From NCBI GenBank assembly GCA_031177445.1, contig JAPSGP010000255.1:1-5134 (forward strand): a DNA stretch of 5,134 nt. The letters run 5' to 3'. The notes beneath the pieces are model-generated. The model saw only the letters and a list, made by a program, of their open reading frames with translations, was not told the origin of the DNA and ran no database searches. A program made the translations under genes and the position numbers. Shown one piece after another: positions 1 through 5,087 of the stretch; the first letter of the stretch is position 1; each line of letters opens with the position of its first letter. The DNA is from Acidimicrobiia bacterium. Lineage in GTDB: Bacteria > Actinomycetota > Acidimicrobiia > IMCC26256 > JACDBD01.

Positions 1-138
1 GGGGGGGCGGCGCCGGCCCGCTGCCGCCGCCGCGTGGCGCGCCCCTCCGGGCCGGCGGCGGCCGCCTGCCCCCCTCCCCCCCGCCGGGGCCCGCCCCCCC
101 CCCCCCCCCCCCCCCGCCCCCGCAGAGCGAACCGCGCG
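1..138. other. Gene-free, low-complexity G/C tract downstream of udgX
   Basis: This stretch is almost pure G and C, opening with seven G and including a run of 22 C. No reading frame here resembles a protein: translations are just Pro, Arg, Ala or Gly runs. It lies after the stop codon of udgX on the minus strand, so a transcription end would be expected here, but I see no hairpin followed by a T tract. On the minus strand the G runs could in principle form G-quadruplexes. It may also be poor sequence at a contig end. Confidence 0.6.
94..115. repeat. 22-base poly-C homopolymer
   Basis: Positions 94 to 115 are an unbroken run of 22 C, followed by one G and five more C. Such a long homopolymer is rare in bacterial chromosomes, even GC-rich ones, and its length is unlikely to be read reliably. 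Together with the G run at position 1 it suggests a sequencing or assembly artefact near a contig end. A genuine phase-variable tract is possible, but no adjacent gene start is placed to be switched by it. Confidence 0.8.
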
Positions 139-759
139 TTACAGATGGTCGGCGACCGCGCGGAGGTCGTCGAGGAAGTCCTCGTACTCGACCTCGCGGC
201 GGTCGTCATCGGCCCTGAGGATCGACGACGGGTGCACGGTCGCGGTGCCGAGCACGCCGTCGGCGATCTCGAGGAAGTCGCCGCGTTGCTTGGTGACCCG
301 GAACTTCGAGCCGAAGACGGCCTGCGCTGCCGTCGCGCCGAGGCAGCACAGCACGTTCGGGTGCACGACCGCGAGCTCCTGGGTCCACCACTGCCGGCAG
401 GCGGCGATCTCCTTGGCATTCGGCTTCTGGTGGAGGCGGACCTTGCCCTGCGGGCGCCACTTGAAGTGCTTGACCGCGTTCGTGACGTAGACGTTGCCGC
501 GATCGATGCCAGCCTCTTCGAGGGCACGGTCCAGGAGGCGGCCCGCAGGGCCGACGAACGGATGGCCGGCCAGGTCCTCCTTGTCCCCGGGCACCTCGCC
601 CATGATCATCAGCTCGGCGTCGGTCGGGCCCTCGCCGAACACCGTCTGCGTGCCGAGCTTGTAGAGGTCACACGCCTCGCAGGCGGCAGCCTCGCGTCGA
701 AGATCGTCGAGTGACTGGCCGCCCGCGCTCAAGACGAGCGGCACCGGCAGCTGCGCCAT
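139..759 (-). CDS. udgX: UdgX-type uracil-DNA glycosylase (cross-links to its product)
   Basis: 206 residues, ATG start, TAA stop. It belongs to the family 4-like uracil-DNA glycosylases and matches the UdgX branch, whose members remove uracil from DNA and stay covalently attached to the abasic site through a loop histidine. Visible motifs are CEAC (Cys27, Cys30) and Cys121, likely iron-sulfur ligands; GEVPGDKED (54-62), where UdgX has GEQPGDKED; the conserved PFVGPAGRLL (67-76); YVTNAVKHF (91-99), with His98 where family 4 enzymes have a Cys; the loop KVRLH (106-110), placing His110 at the cross-linking position (His109 in M. smegmatis); and HPSSILRAD (176-184). The length is as usual for UdgX. 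It lies 30 bases after the oxygenase stop and is probably the last gene of that operon. Only a weak, distant GAGG precedes the start, but the N-terminus aligns with known UdgX. The assignment to UdgX is strong; physiological role and regulation are not shown by the sequence. Confidence 0.93.
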   Translation of the reverse strand: MAQLPVPLVLSAGGQSLDDLRREAAACEACDLYKLGTQTVFGEGPTDAELMIMGEVPGDKEDLAGHPFVGPAGRLLDRALEEAGIDRGNVYVTNAVKHFKWRPQGKVRLHQKPNAKEIAACRQWWTQELAVVHPNVLCCLGATAAQAVFGSKFRVTKQRGDFLEIADGVLGTATVHPSSILRADDDRREVEYEDFLDDLRAVADHL

Positions 760-789
760 CGTCCGATCTGTACCCGCCTCTGGCAGGCA

Positions 790-1809
790 CTATTCCGGCG
801 ATGCTCCGATGGCCGGGAACCGGATGTACTCGTCGATGATCGTGAGCGCCAGCTCGCGCGCCGGCGGAGTCTCGGTGGTGATCCGGCCGCGATCGCGCAG
901 GTCGTCGACGAGCGTGGCCAGCGTCGAATCCAGGTCGAGATCGTCCGTGTGCGTGCGCCAGGCGTCGCGCTCGGCTTCGTCGGTGAAGCAGTACGCCTTC
1001 CAGGACACCGAGAACCGCAGCTCGTCCCATCGGTACTGCGCGACGTCGTGCTCGCCGTCCCGCACCGACCATCGACCGTCCCCGTCGAACACGAGCTGCA
1101 TCCCGGGTCGCAGCGATGGCAGCTCGCGGTCTCGGTCGGCGACGCGGTCGACGCCGTGGAACACGCTGTCGGTGTCGAGCAACAGGGCGGTGTTGTACAC
1201 CACCTTGTGGTGTTCGGGCGCGGCGGCGGCTCCGTCGGGGTAGAACGTGAATTCGCCGCCGTCGCAGTCGTGGAACCAGGCGACGCCGGTCGCGATCGGC
1301 ATACGCCAGTCCTCGAACAGCTCCGAGTGACGCATCGCCACGAGGAGCCACTGCGGATGCAGCTTGCGGTTCACGCCGCGGAACTCGGGGACGTCGGTGT
1401 GCAGCGCGAGCTCCTGGCCCGGGACCATGAGGTTGGCGAACACGATCGCGGGCTCGATCACCGCGCGCCCGTGGATCCGCCGTGCGGCGTCCACGAAGCC
1501 CTCGTGGAAGAGGAACGGCTCGATGCCCGCTATCAACGGTTCGGTGCCGTAGGCGTACTCCTCTCGGAAGTAGTTCGTGCGAGTGGCGAGCTCCGCCACC
1601 GGCGCGTCCCGCTCGCCACGCATCCCGCCCGATCGCATGTAGTTGAGCACCGCGTCGTGCCGCTGCGTCAGCCCCTGGCCGATCTCGCTTTCGACGTTCT
1701 CCTGCGAGTACATGCCGTAGCGGCCGAAGCGCTCGCACAGATGCACTATCGCCTCCGCCCCGGCGTCGTCGAACAGACGGTCGAAGCGCACGAAGGCGGA
1801 GGCCGTCAC
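790..1809 (-). CDS. Putative Fe(II)/2-oxoglutarate-dependent oxygenase, uncharacterised
   Basis: 339 residues from a GTG start, TAG stop. The open frame extends further upstream, but that part overlaps the 3' end of the preceding gene in another frame and reads as low-quality sequence. GTG at 1809-1807 follows a strong GGAGGG by 11 bases. The centre looks like a double-stranded beta-helix oxygenase: LALHTDVPEF gives an HxD pair (His137, Asp139), GGEFTFYPDG (184-193) is a typical core strand, DSVFHGVDRV gives a second His (His218) 81 residues after the first, and ELRFSVSWK offers Arg265 as a candidate to bind the 2-oxoglutarate carboxylate, similar to the RxSxxxW ending of prolyl-hydroxylase-like enzymes. 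The longer than usual gap from His218 to Arg265 suggests an insertion. No signal peptide or membrane segment is seen, so it should be cytoplasmic. The substrate is unknown. The fold call is an inference from motifs only; it may be a diverged cupin-like protein. Confidence 0.72.
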   Translation of the reverse strand: MTASAFVRFDRLFDDAGAEAIVHLCERFGRYGMYSQENVESEIGQGLTQRHDAVLNYMRSGGMRGERDAPVAELATRTNYFREEYAYGTEPLIAGIEPFLFHEGFVDAARRIHGRAVIEPAIVFANLMVPGQELALHTDVPEFRGVNRKLHPQWLLVAMRHSELFEDWRMPIATGVAWFHDCDGGEFTFYPDGAAAAPEHHKVVYNTALLLDTDSVFHGVDRVADRDRELPSLRPGMQLVFDGDGRWSVRDGEHDVAQYRWDELRFSVSWKAYCFTDEAERDAWRTHTDDLDLDSTLATLVDDLRDRGRITTETPPARELALTIIDEYIRFPAIGASPE

Positions 1810-1816
1810 CGGTGCG

Positions 1817-2116
1817 TCAACCCTCCTCGAGCCGCACCAGGTCGCAATTGTGGAAGGTCGGAGGACCGTCGGTGAGCTCGTTGAGCTTGGAGGCAAGCTC
1901 CTGGGTCTCGGGCATCTCCGAGTTGCGCATGGCGTCCTCGTAGGACGGGAACTCGACGACGTTGTAGTACCGGTTCGGGTTGTCGCGGTCGCGCAACGTC
2001 ATCCCACGGCCTGCGGTGCTCTTGCCCTTGGTCTTGGCCCGGTACTCCTGGACCAGCTTGTCGCCCTCGTCGAAGCGCGTCGTCGTGAACTCGATGATCT
2101 GAACGAAGCCTGCCAT
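1817..2116 (-). CDS. ABM-like dimeric alpha/beta-barrel protein, function unknown
   Basis: 99 residues, ATG start, TGA stop. An in-frame extension to 2185 exists but reaches into the metB 3' end; the ATG at 2116 has AAGGAG nine bases upstream and gives a natural N-terminus, MAGFVQIIEF. The predicted order is strand (4-10), helix (16-29), strand (about 35-43), strand RYYNVVEF (49-56), helix SYEDAMRNS and beyond (58-82), final strand (88-96). This matches the ferredoxin-like fold of antibiotic-biosynthesis-monooxygenase-like proteins, which dimerise through their sheets. The segment RYYNVVEFPSYEDAMRNSEMPE resembles conserved actinobacterial hypothetical proteins. No metal or haem site is evident, so enzymatic activity cannot be claimed. 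It sits 43 bases after metB and 7 bases before the oxygenase gene, suggesting that it works with the oxygenase, as partner, binding protein or enzyme on the same small molecule. That link is inference. Confidence 0.85.
   Translation of the reverse strand: MAGFVQIIEFTTTRFDEGDKLVQEYRAKTKGKSTAGRGMTLRDRDNPNRYYNVVEFPSYEDAMRNSEMPETQELASKLNELTDGPPTFHNCDLVRLEEG
1821..1827 (-). promoter_or_regulatory. Ribosome-binding site inside the upstream gene
   Basis: On the minus strand this reads AGGAGGG and lies in the last codons (Glu-Glu-Gly) of the ABM-like gene, just before its TGA stop. The next gene starts at GTG 1809, 11 bases on and only 7 bases after that stop. Spacing is a little long, but no better start exists. 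The layout implies translational coupling: ribosomes finishing the first gene expose or reuse this site. It decides the oxygenase start. Confidence 0.7.
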
Positions 2117-2125
2117 GGCTCTGCT

Positions 2126-2131
2126 CTCCTT
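2126..2131 (-). promoter_or_regulatory. Ribosome-binding site of the ABM-like gene
   Basis: AAGGAG on the minus strand, nine bases before ATG 2116. It settles the start of the ABM-like gene at this ATG over the longer in-frame extension that begins inside metB. Confidence 0.75.
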
Positions 2132-2159
2132 GGTTGTGGGGCTCGTATCGAAACCGCGG

Positions 2160-3308
2160 TCACCCCACCGCGTCAAGCGCGTCACGAAGGTCGTCGACGA
2201 GGTCGGCGACGTTCTCGACCCCGACCGAGAGCCGAACCAGCGCCGGGTCGCACGCGAGCGGCGAGTTCGCCGCCGACGCGTGGGTCATGCGCGCCGGGTG
2301 CTCGATCAGCGACTCCACCGCGCCCAGCGACTCGGCCAGCGTGAACAGCCGCGTCGAGGCGACCAGCTTCAACGCCGCATCCTCACCGTCCACCAACGTG
2401 AACGACACCATGCCGCCGAAGTCGCGCATCTGGCGGGCGGCGGCGGCATGGCCAGGGTGGCCGGGGAGACCGGGATACAGCACGGTCGCCACCGCCGGGT
2501 TCGCGACCAGCAGCTCGACGACGGCGCGCGCGTTCTCACAGTGACGATCCATCCGAACCGCGAGCGTCTTCAGCCCTCGCAGGACGAGATAGCAGTCGAA
2601 CGGGCTCGGCACCGCGCCCGCCGCGTTCTGCACGAACGCGATGCCCTCAGCCAGCTCGTCCTCGTCGACGGCCACCAGGCCGCCCACCACGTCCGAGTGG
2701 CCACCGAGGTACTTGGTGCTCGAGTGCACGACGACGTCGGCGCCGAGCGCGAGCGGCTGCTGGAGATATGGAGTGGCGAAGGTGTTGTCGACGACGACCC
2801 GGGCGCCGCGTCCATGGGCGAGCGCAGCCACGGCTTCGATGTCGATCACGGTGAGCAGCGGGTTCGTGGGCGTCTCGACCCACACCAGGCGGGTCCCGTC
2901 GGGCCAGTGAGTGGCGAGGTCGTCGACATCGGTGAGGTCGGCCGCCGACCACGAGATCCCGGCGGGCGCGTGCACCCGGGCGAGCAGTCGGTACGTCCCG
3001 CCGTAGGCGTCGTTCGGGATCACAACGTGGTCGCCGGCCTGCACGACGGCGCGCAGGACCGCGTCCTCGGCCGCCATCCCGCTCGCGAACGCGAGCCCAT
3101 GGGCCGCGCCCTCGAGCGAGGCCAGGCAGGTTTCGAGCGCGTCCCGCGTGGGATTGGCGGTCCGCCCGTACTCGTAGCCCCGGTGCTCGCCGACCGCGTC
3201 CTGGGCGAAGGTCGTCGCGAGCGTGAGCGGCGGCACCACTGCGCCGGTGGCGGCGTCGGGCTCCTGCCCGGCGTGGATCGCCCGGGTCTCGAAGTGGTCC
3301 TCGGTCAC
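2160..3308 (-). CDS. metB: Cystathionine gamma-synthase/gamma-lyase family PLP enzyme (MetB-type)
   Basis: 382 residues, GTG start, TGA stop; E. coli and mycobacterial MetB are of similar length. The family uses pyridoxal phosphate either to join cysteine to an activated homoserine (gamma-synthase) or to split cystathionine to cysteine, 2-oxobutyrate and ammonia (gamma-lyase). Motifs in order: YEYGRTANPTR (45-55; Tyr47 and Arg49 reach the phosphate of the neighbouring subunit), ASGMAA (75-80), NDAYGGTYR (99-107; Tyr102 stacks on the cofactor), ETPTNP (145-150), VVVDNTFATP (171-180; Asp174 pairs with the pyridine nitrogen), HSSTKYLGGHSD (195-206; Lys199 forms the Schiff base), LAESLGAVESLIEHPARMTH (325-343), and VRLSVGVE (358-365; Arg359 holds the substrate carboxylate). 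The GTG has GGAG six bases upstream; the longer frame starting at 3377 lies in repeat DNA and is rejected. Its place downstream of cbs favours a lyase role in reverse transsulfuration, but sequence alone does not separate lyase from synthase. Confidence 0.93.
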   Translation of the reverse strand: MTEDHFETRAIHAGQEPDAATGAVVPPLTLATTFAQDAVGEHRGYEYGRTANPTRDALETCLASLEGAAHGLAFASGMAAEDAVLRAVVQAGDHVVIPNDAYGGTYRLLARVHAPAGISWSAADLTDVDDLATHWPDGTRLVWVETPTNPLLTVIDIEAVAALAHGRGARVVVDNTFATPYLQQPLALGADVVVHSSTKYLGGHSDVVGGLVAVDEDELAEGIAFVQNAAGAVPSPFDCYLVLRGLKTLAVRMDRHCENARAVVELLVANPAVATVLYPGLPGHPGHAAAARQMRDFGGMVSFTLVDGEDAALKLVASTRLFTLAESLGAVESLIEHPARMTHASAANSPLACDPALVRLSVGVENVADLVDDLRDALDAVG

Positions 3309-3377
3309 TCGCCACTCCGGGTTCTGATGTCGGCGAGCGAAGCGAGGCGCGGAAGGGCCCCGCCCCGCGCAAAGCAA

Positions 3378-3393
3378 GGCGGCGAAGGCCGCC
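3378..3393. repeat. Short GC stem-loop
   Basis: GGCGGC (3378-3383), loop GAAG, GCCGCC (3388-3393): a perfect 6-bp stem with a 4-base loop, between the larger hairpin and metB. On the metB-sense strand the loop reads CTTC. It may be part of the intergenic repeat unit or lie in the metB leader. Confidence 0.45.
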
Positions 3394-3422
3394 GCCCGAG
3401 CGACGACGACTTGAGCGAGCGA

Positions 3423-3447
3423 GAGACGGGCCCGTAGGGCCCGTCTC
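3423..3447 (-). terminator. Perfect 11-bp stem-loop after cbs, possible terminator
   Basis: GAGACGGGCCC (3423-3433) and GGGCCCGTCTC (3437-3447) are exact inverted complements with a 3-base loop. On the cbs transcript the hairpin would form about 100 bases after the stop codon. It is not followed by a T run on the minus strand (the next bases are TCGCTCGC), so it is not a classical intrinsic terminator. In very GC-rich actinobacteria such stems may still terminate, pause or protect a transcript end. Confidence 0.4.
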
Positions 3448-3459
3448 GAGCAAAGCGAA

Positions 3460-3514
3460 CTGGAGGAGGAGCCGGGCGGTGGCCTTCGGCGCCGTCTGGA
3501 GGAGGAGCCGGGCG
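3460..3514. repeat. 19-base direct repeat, two copies with 36-base period
   Basis: CTGGAGGAGGAGCCGGGCG occurs at 3460-3478 and again exactly at 3496-3514, with 17 bases between. A shorter relative, TTGGAGGG, lies at 3535-3542 beside the cbs stop. The exact copies and purine-rich character stand out from the surrounding sequence and suggest either a tandem duplication or members of a dispersed repeat family. Confidence 0.75.
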
Positions 3515-3543
3515 AGCCGCATGCCGCCGGCGAGTTGGAGGGT

Positions 3544-4920
3544 TCATCCCGGGGAGCGGGCGGCCAGGAACGACAACACGTCGGTGCGGGTCAGCACACC
3601 GACCGGATGCCCGCCCTCGAGCACGAGCACCGACGCGGCGCGGTCGAGCTGGCTCACCAGCGCCGACACCGGCTCCCCCACCCCCACCATCGGCATGGGC
3701 GGGCCCATGATCTCCTTCAACGGCCGGTCGAGGACAGAGGCGTCGCCGAACGCCCGATCCATGAGCTCGAGCTCGCCGACGACGCCACTCACCTCCTTCG
3801 CCGCCAGGGGCAGCTCGGTCGTCACGCTCACCACCAGCTGCGAGATGCCGAGCTCGCGCATCATGCCGATCGCTCGTCGCGCCGGCTCCTCCGGCGTGAT
3901 CAGCACGAGTGCGGGCAGCGACGGGTCGCGTGCTGCGAGCACGTCGCCGGCGCACGGGCCGTCCGCGCCGCGCAGGAACCCGAAGTCGAGCATCCACTGG
4001 TCGTCGAAGATCTTCGAGAGGTAGTTGCGCCCCGAGTCCGGGATCAGCGTGACGACGACCGCGCCGGCCTCGAGCTCCTCGGCCACCGCGAAGGCCGCGT
4101 GCACCGCGGTGCCGCCCGACCCACCGATGAGCAGCCCCTCCTCGCGTGTGACCCGGCGCGCCATCGCGAACGACTCGGCATCGGTGACCTCGACGACGCG
4201 ATCGACGACCGCGGGGTCGTACGTCGTGGGCCAGAAGTCCTCGCCCACGCCCTCCACGAGATAGGGCCGGCCCGACCCACCCGAGTACACCGATCCGGCG
4301 GGATCGGCACCGATAACCTGCACCGTGGGGTTCTGGGCCTTGAGGTACCGGCCCACGCCGGTGATGGTGCCGCCGGTGCCGATGCCGGCGACGAAGTGTG
4401 TGATCCGACCCTCGGTCTGGCGCCAGATCTCGGGTCCGGTGGAGCGCTCGTGCTCGGCGGGGTTGGCGGCGTTGGAGTACTGGTCGGGCCGGAACGCGTT
4501 CGGAGTCTCGCGCACCAGCCGCTCTGCGGTCGAGTAGTACGAGTCAGGATGTTCGGGTGGCACCGCGGTCGGGCACACCACGACCTCGGCGCCATACGCC
4601 CGCAGGAGCGCCGCCTTCTCCTCGCTCATCTTGTCGCTCATGACGAAGATGCACCGGTACCCGCGCTGGGCCGCGACCAAGGCGAGTCCGGCGCCCGTAT
4701 TGCCCGACGTCGGCTCGACGATCGTGCTTCCGGGAACGAGCAGCCCGTCGCGTTCGGCGGCGTCGATCATCGCGACCGCGGGCCGGTCCTTGACCGACCC
4801 TCCCGGATTCGTCGTCTCGAGCTTGGCGATGAGATCGCACGGCAGCAAGGCGCCGATGCGACCGAGCCGGACGAGCGGGGTGTTGCCGACGAGGTCCAGT
4901 ACCGAGTCGGCGACGTCCAC
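3544..4920 (-). CDS. cbs: Cystathionine beta-synthase with C-terminal CBS-domain pair
   Basis: 458 residues from GTG 4920, TGA stop; the M. tuberculosis enzyme is about 464. It condenses serine with homocysteine to cystathionine, using pyridoxal phosphate in the cytoplasm. The catalytic part (about 1-315) shows NPGGSVKDR (38-46, Lys44 binding the cofactor), VEPTSGNTG (68-76, phosphate or substrate loop), VAGIGTGGTITGVGRYLK (177-194, phosphate loop), VEGVGEDFWP (222-231) and LIPDSGRNYLSKIFDDQWM (292-310, Ser296 near the pyridine nitrogen). That last motif marks cystathionine beta-synthases rather than cysteine synthases. Two CBS domains follow (about 325-389 and 399-455), the second ending in GHPVGVLTRTDVLSFL; in other family members such a pair binds adenosyl ligands, though bacterial regulation is not established here. 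There is no N-terminal haem-binding extension like the human one. The frame stays open to TTG 5043, but that segment is repeat DNA and the family N-terminus (VDVADSVLDLVGNTPLVRL) fits the GTG. The Shine-Dalgarno match is weak. Confidence 0.94.
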   Translation of the reverse strand: MDVADSVLDLVGNTPLVRLGRIGALLPCDLIAKLETTNPGGSVKDRPAVAMIDAAERDGLLVPGSTIVEPTSGNTGAGLALVAAQRGYRCIFVMSDKMSEEKAALLRAYGAEVVVCPTAVPPEHPDSYYSTAERLVRETPNAFRPDQYSNAANPAEHERSTGPEIWRQTEGRITHFVAGIGTGGTITGVGRYLKAQNPTVQVIGADPAGSVYSGGSGRPYLVEGVGEDFWPTTYDPAVVDRVVEVTDAESFAMARRVTREEGLLIGGSGGTAVHAAFAVAEELEAGAVVVTLIPDSGRNYLSKIFDDQWMLDFGFLRGADGPCAGDVLAARDPSLPALVLITPEEPARRAIGMMRELGISQLVVSVTTELPLAAKEVSGVVGELELMDRAFGDASVLDRPLKEIMGPPMPMVGVGEPVSALVSQLDRAASVLVLEGGHPVGVLTRTDVLSFLAARSPG

Positions 4921-4962
4921 GTGCCTGACGGTACCCGCCGTAGGCTCCAGCGCGATCGGCGG

Positions 4963-5008
4963 GGCTTTGCCGACCGCCGGCGGGCAACGGCGGCGGCTTT
5001 GCCGACCG
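4963..5008. repeat. 14-base direct repeat, two copies 32 bases apart
   Basis: GGCTTTGCCGACCG occurs at 4963-4976 and exactly again at 4995-5008, each preceded by GGCGG-like bases. On the cbs-sense strand it reads CGGTCGGCAAAGCC. The spacing of about three helical turns, between divergent starts, would suit a pair of binding sites for one regulator, but it could equally be a member of the genome's intergenic repeats. Confidence 0.6.
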
Positions 5009-5014
5009 TCGTTG
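4985..5014. repeat. Imperfect stem-loop upstream of cbs
   Basis: CAACG (4985-4989) pairs with CGTTG (5010-5014), and CGG next to it pairs after one mismatch; an inner GGC-TTT-GCC can close the loop. The second copy of the 14-base repeat lies in the right part of this structure. It could form in the cbs 5' leader if transcription starts upstream of it. Confidence 0.4.
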
Positions 5015-5087
5015 CAGGAGCCCGAGCTCGCGAGGGCGACCAAGTGAGTTCAGAGCCGGAGCCTGCGGAGGCGAGCTGGAGGGAAAC

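Larger units (their letters stand above)
3309..3543. other. Repeat- and hairpin-rich gap between cbs and metB
   Basis: 235 bases without a convincing gene. It holds two perfect hairpins (3423-3447 and 3378-3393), a 19-base direct repeat in two copies, and several short related motifs: GCGAGCGAAGCGAGG (3333-3347), GCGCAAAGCAAGGC (3366-3379), GAGCGAGCGAGAG (3413-3425) and CTCGAGCAAAGCGAAC (3445-3460). Translations in all frames look like Arg/Ala/Leu-rich shadow sequence. The motifs look like a dispersed intergenic repeat family. Gene order suggests that it contains the end of the cbs transcript and perhaps a promoter for metB, but no clear promoter boxes are seen. Confidence 0.7.
4921..5087. 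other. Divergent intergenic region between cbs and the rightward gene
   Basis: 167 bases separate the two divergent GTG starts, so promoters for both should lie here. I cannot point to convincing -35/-10 boxes. The region holds a 14-base direct repeat in two copies and an imperfect 30-base stem-loop. It remains open in the cbs frame, but its translation has no family similarity that I recognise. Confidence 0.6.

Noticed and set aside
34..714. Plus-strand frame opposite udgX starting in the G/C tract
   Set aside because: The first part is Pro/Arg low complexity and the rest is the antisense of udgX, which has clear family motifs.
668..1738. Minus-strand 356-codon frame overlapping the oxygenase gene
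   Set aside because: Arg-rich, out of frame with the oxygenase, no motifs, and it overlaps the start of udgX.
1810..1896. N-terminal extension of the oxygenase to ATG 1896
   Set aside because: It overlaps the 3' end of the ABM-like gene in another frame and its Ser/Thr/Pro sequence looks like a shadow; the coupled GTG has the ribosome-binding site.
2115..3437. Plus-strand open frame of 440 codons opposite metB
   Set aside because: Antisense shadow of metB; its composition is Arg/Val/Gly/His-rich and it runs on into the intergenic repeats.
3460..3514. 36-base periodic repeat resembling a CRISPR unit
   Set aside because: Only two exact copies of 19 bases with a 17-base gap, no third regular copy and no cas gene in the window.
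2647..3522. Minus-strand frame of 291 codons overlapping metB and the repeats
   Set aside because: It translates the direct repeats into LLLQ-type segments and then Arg-rich shadow sequence in a frame different from metB.
4921..5043. N-terminal extension of cbs to a TTG
   Set aside because: The extension encodes repeat DNA without family similarity, while the GTG at 4920 matches the N-terminus of known homologs.
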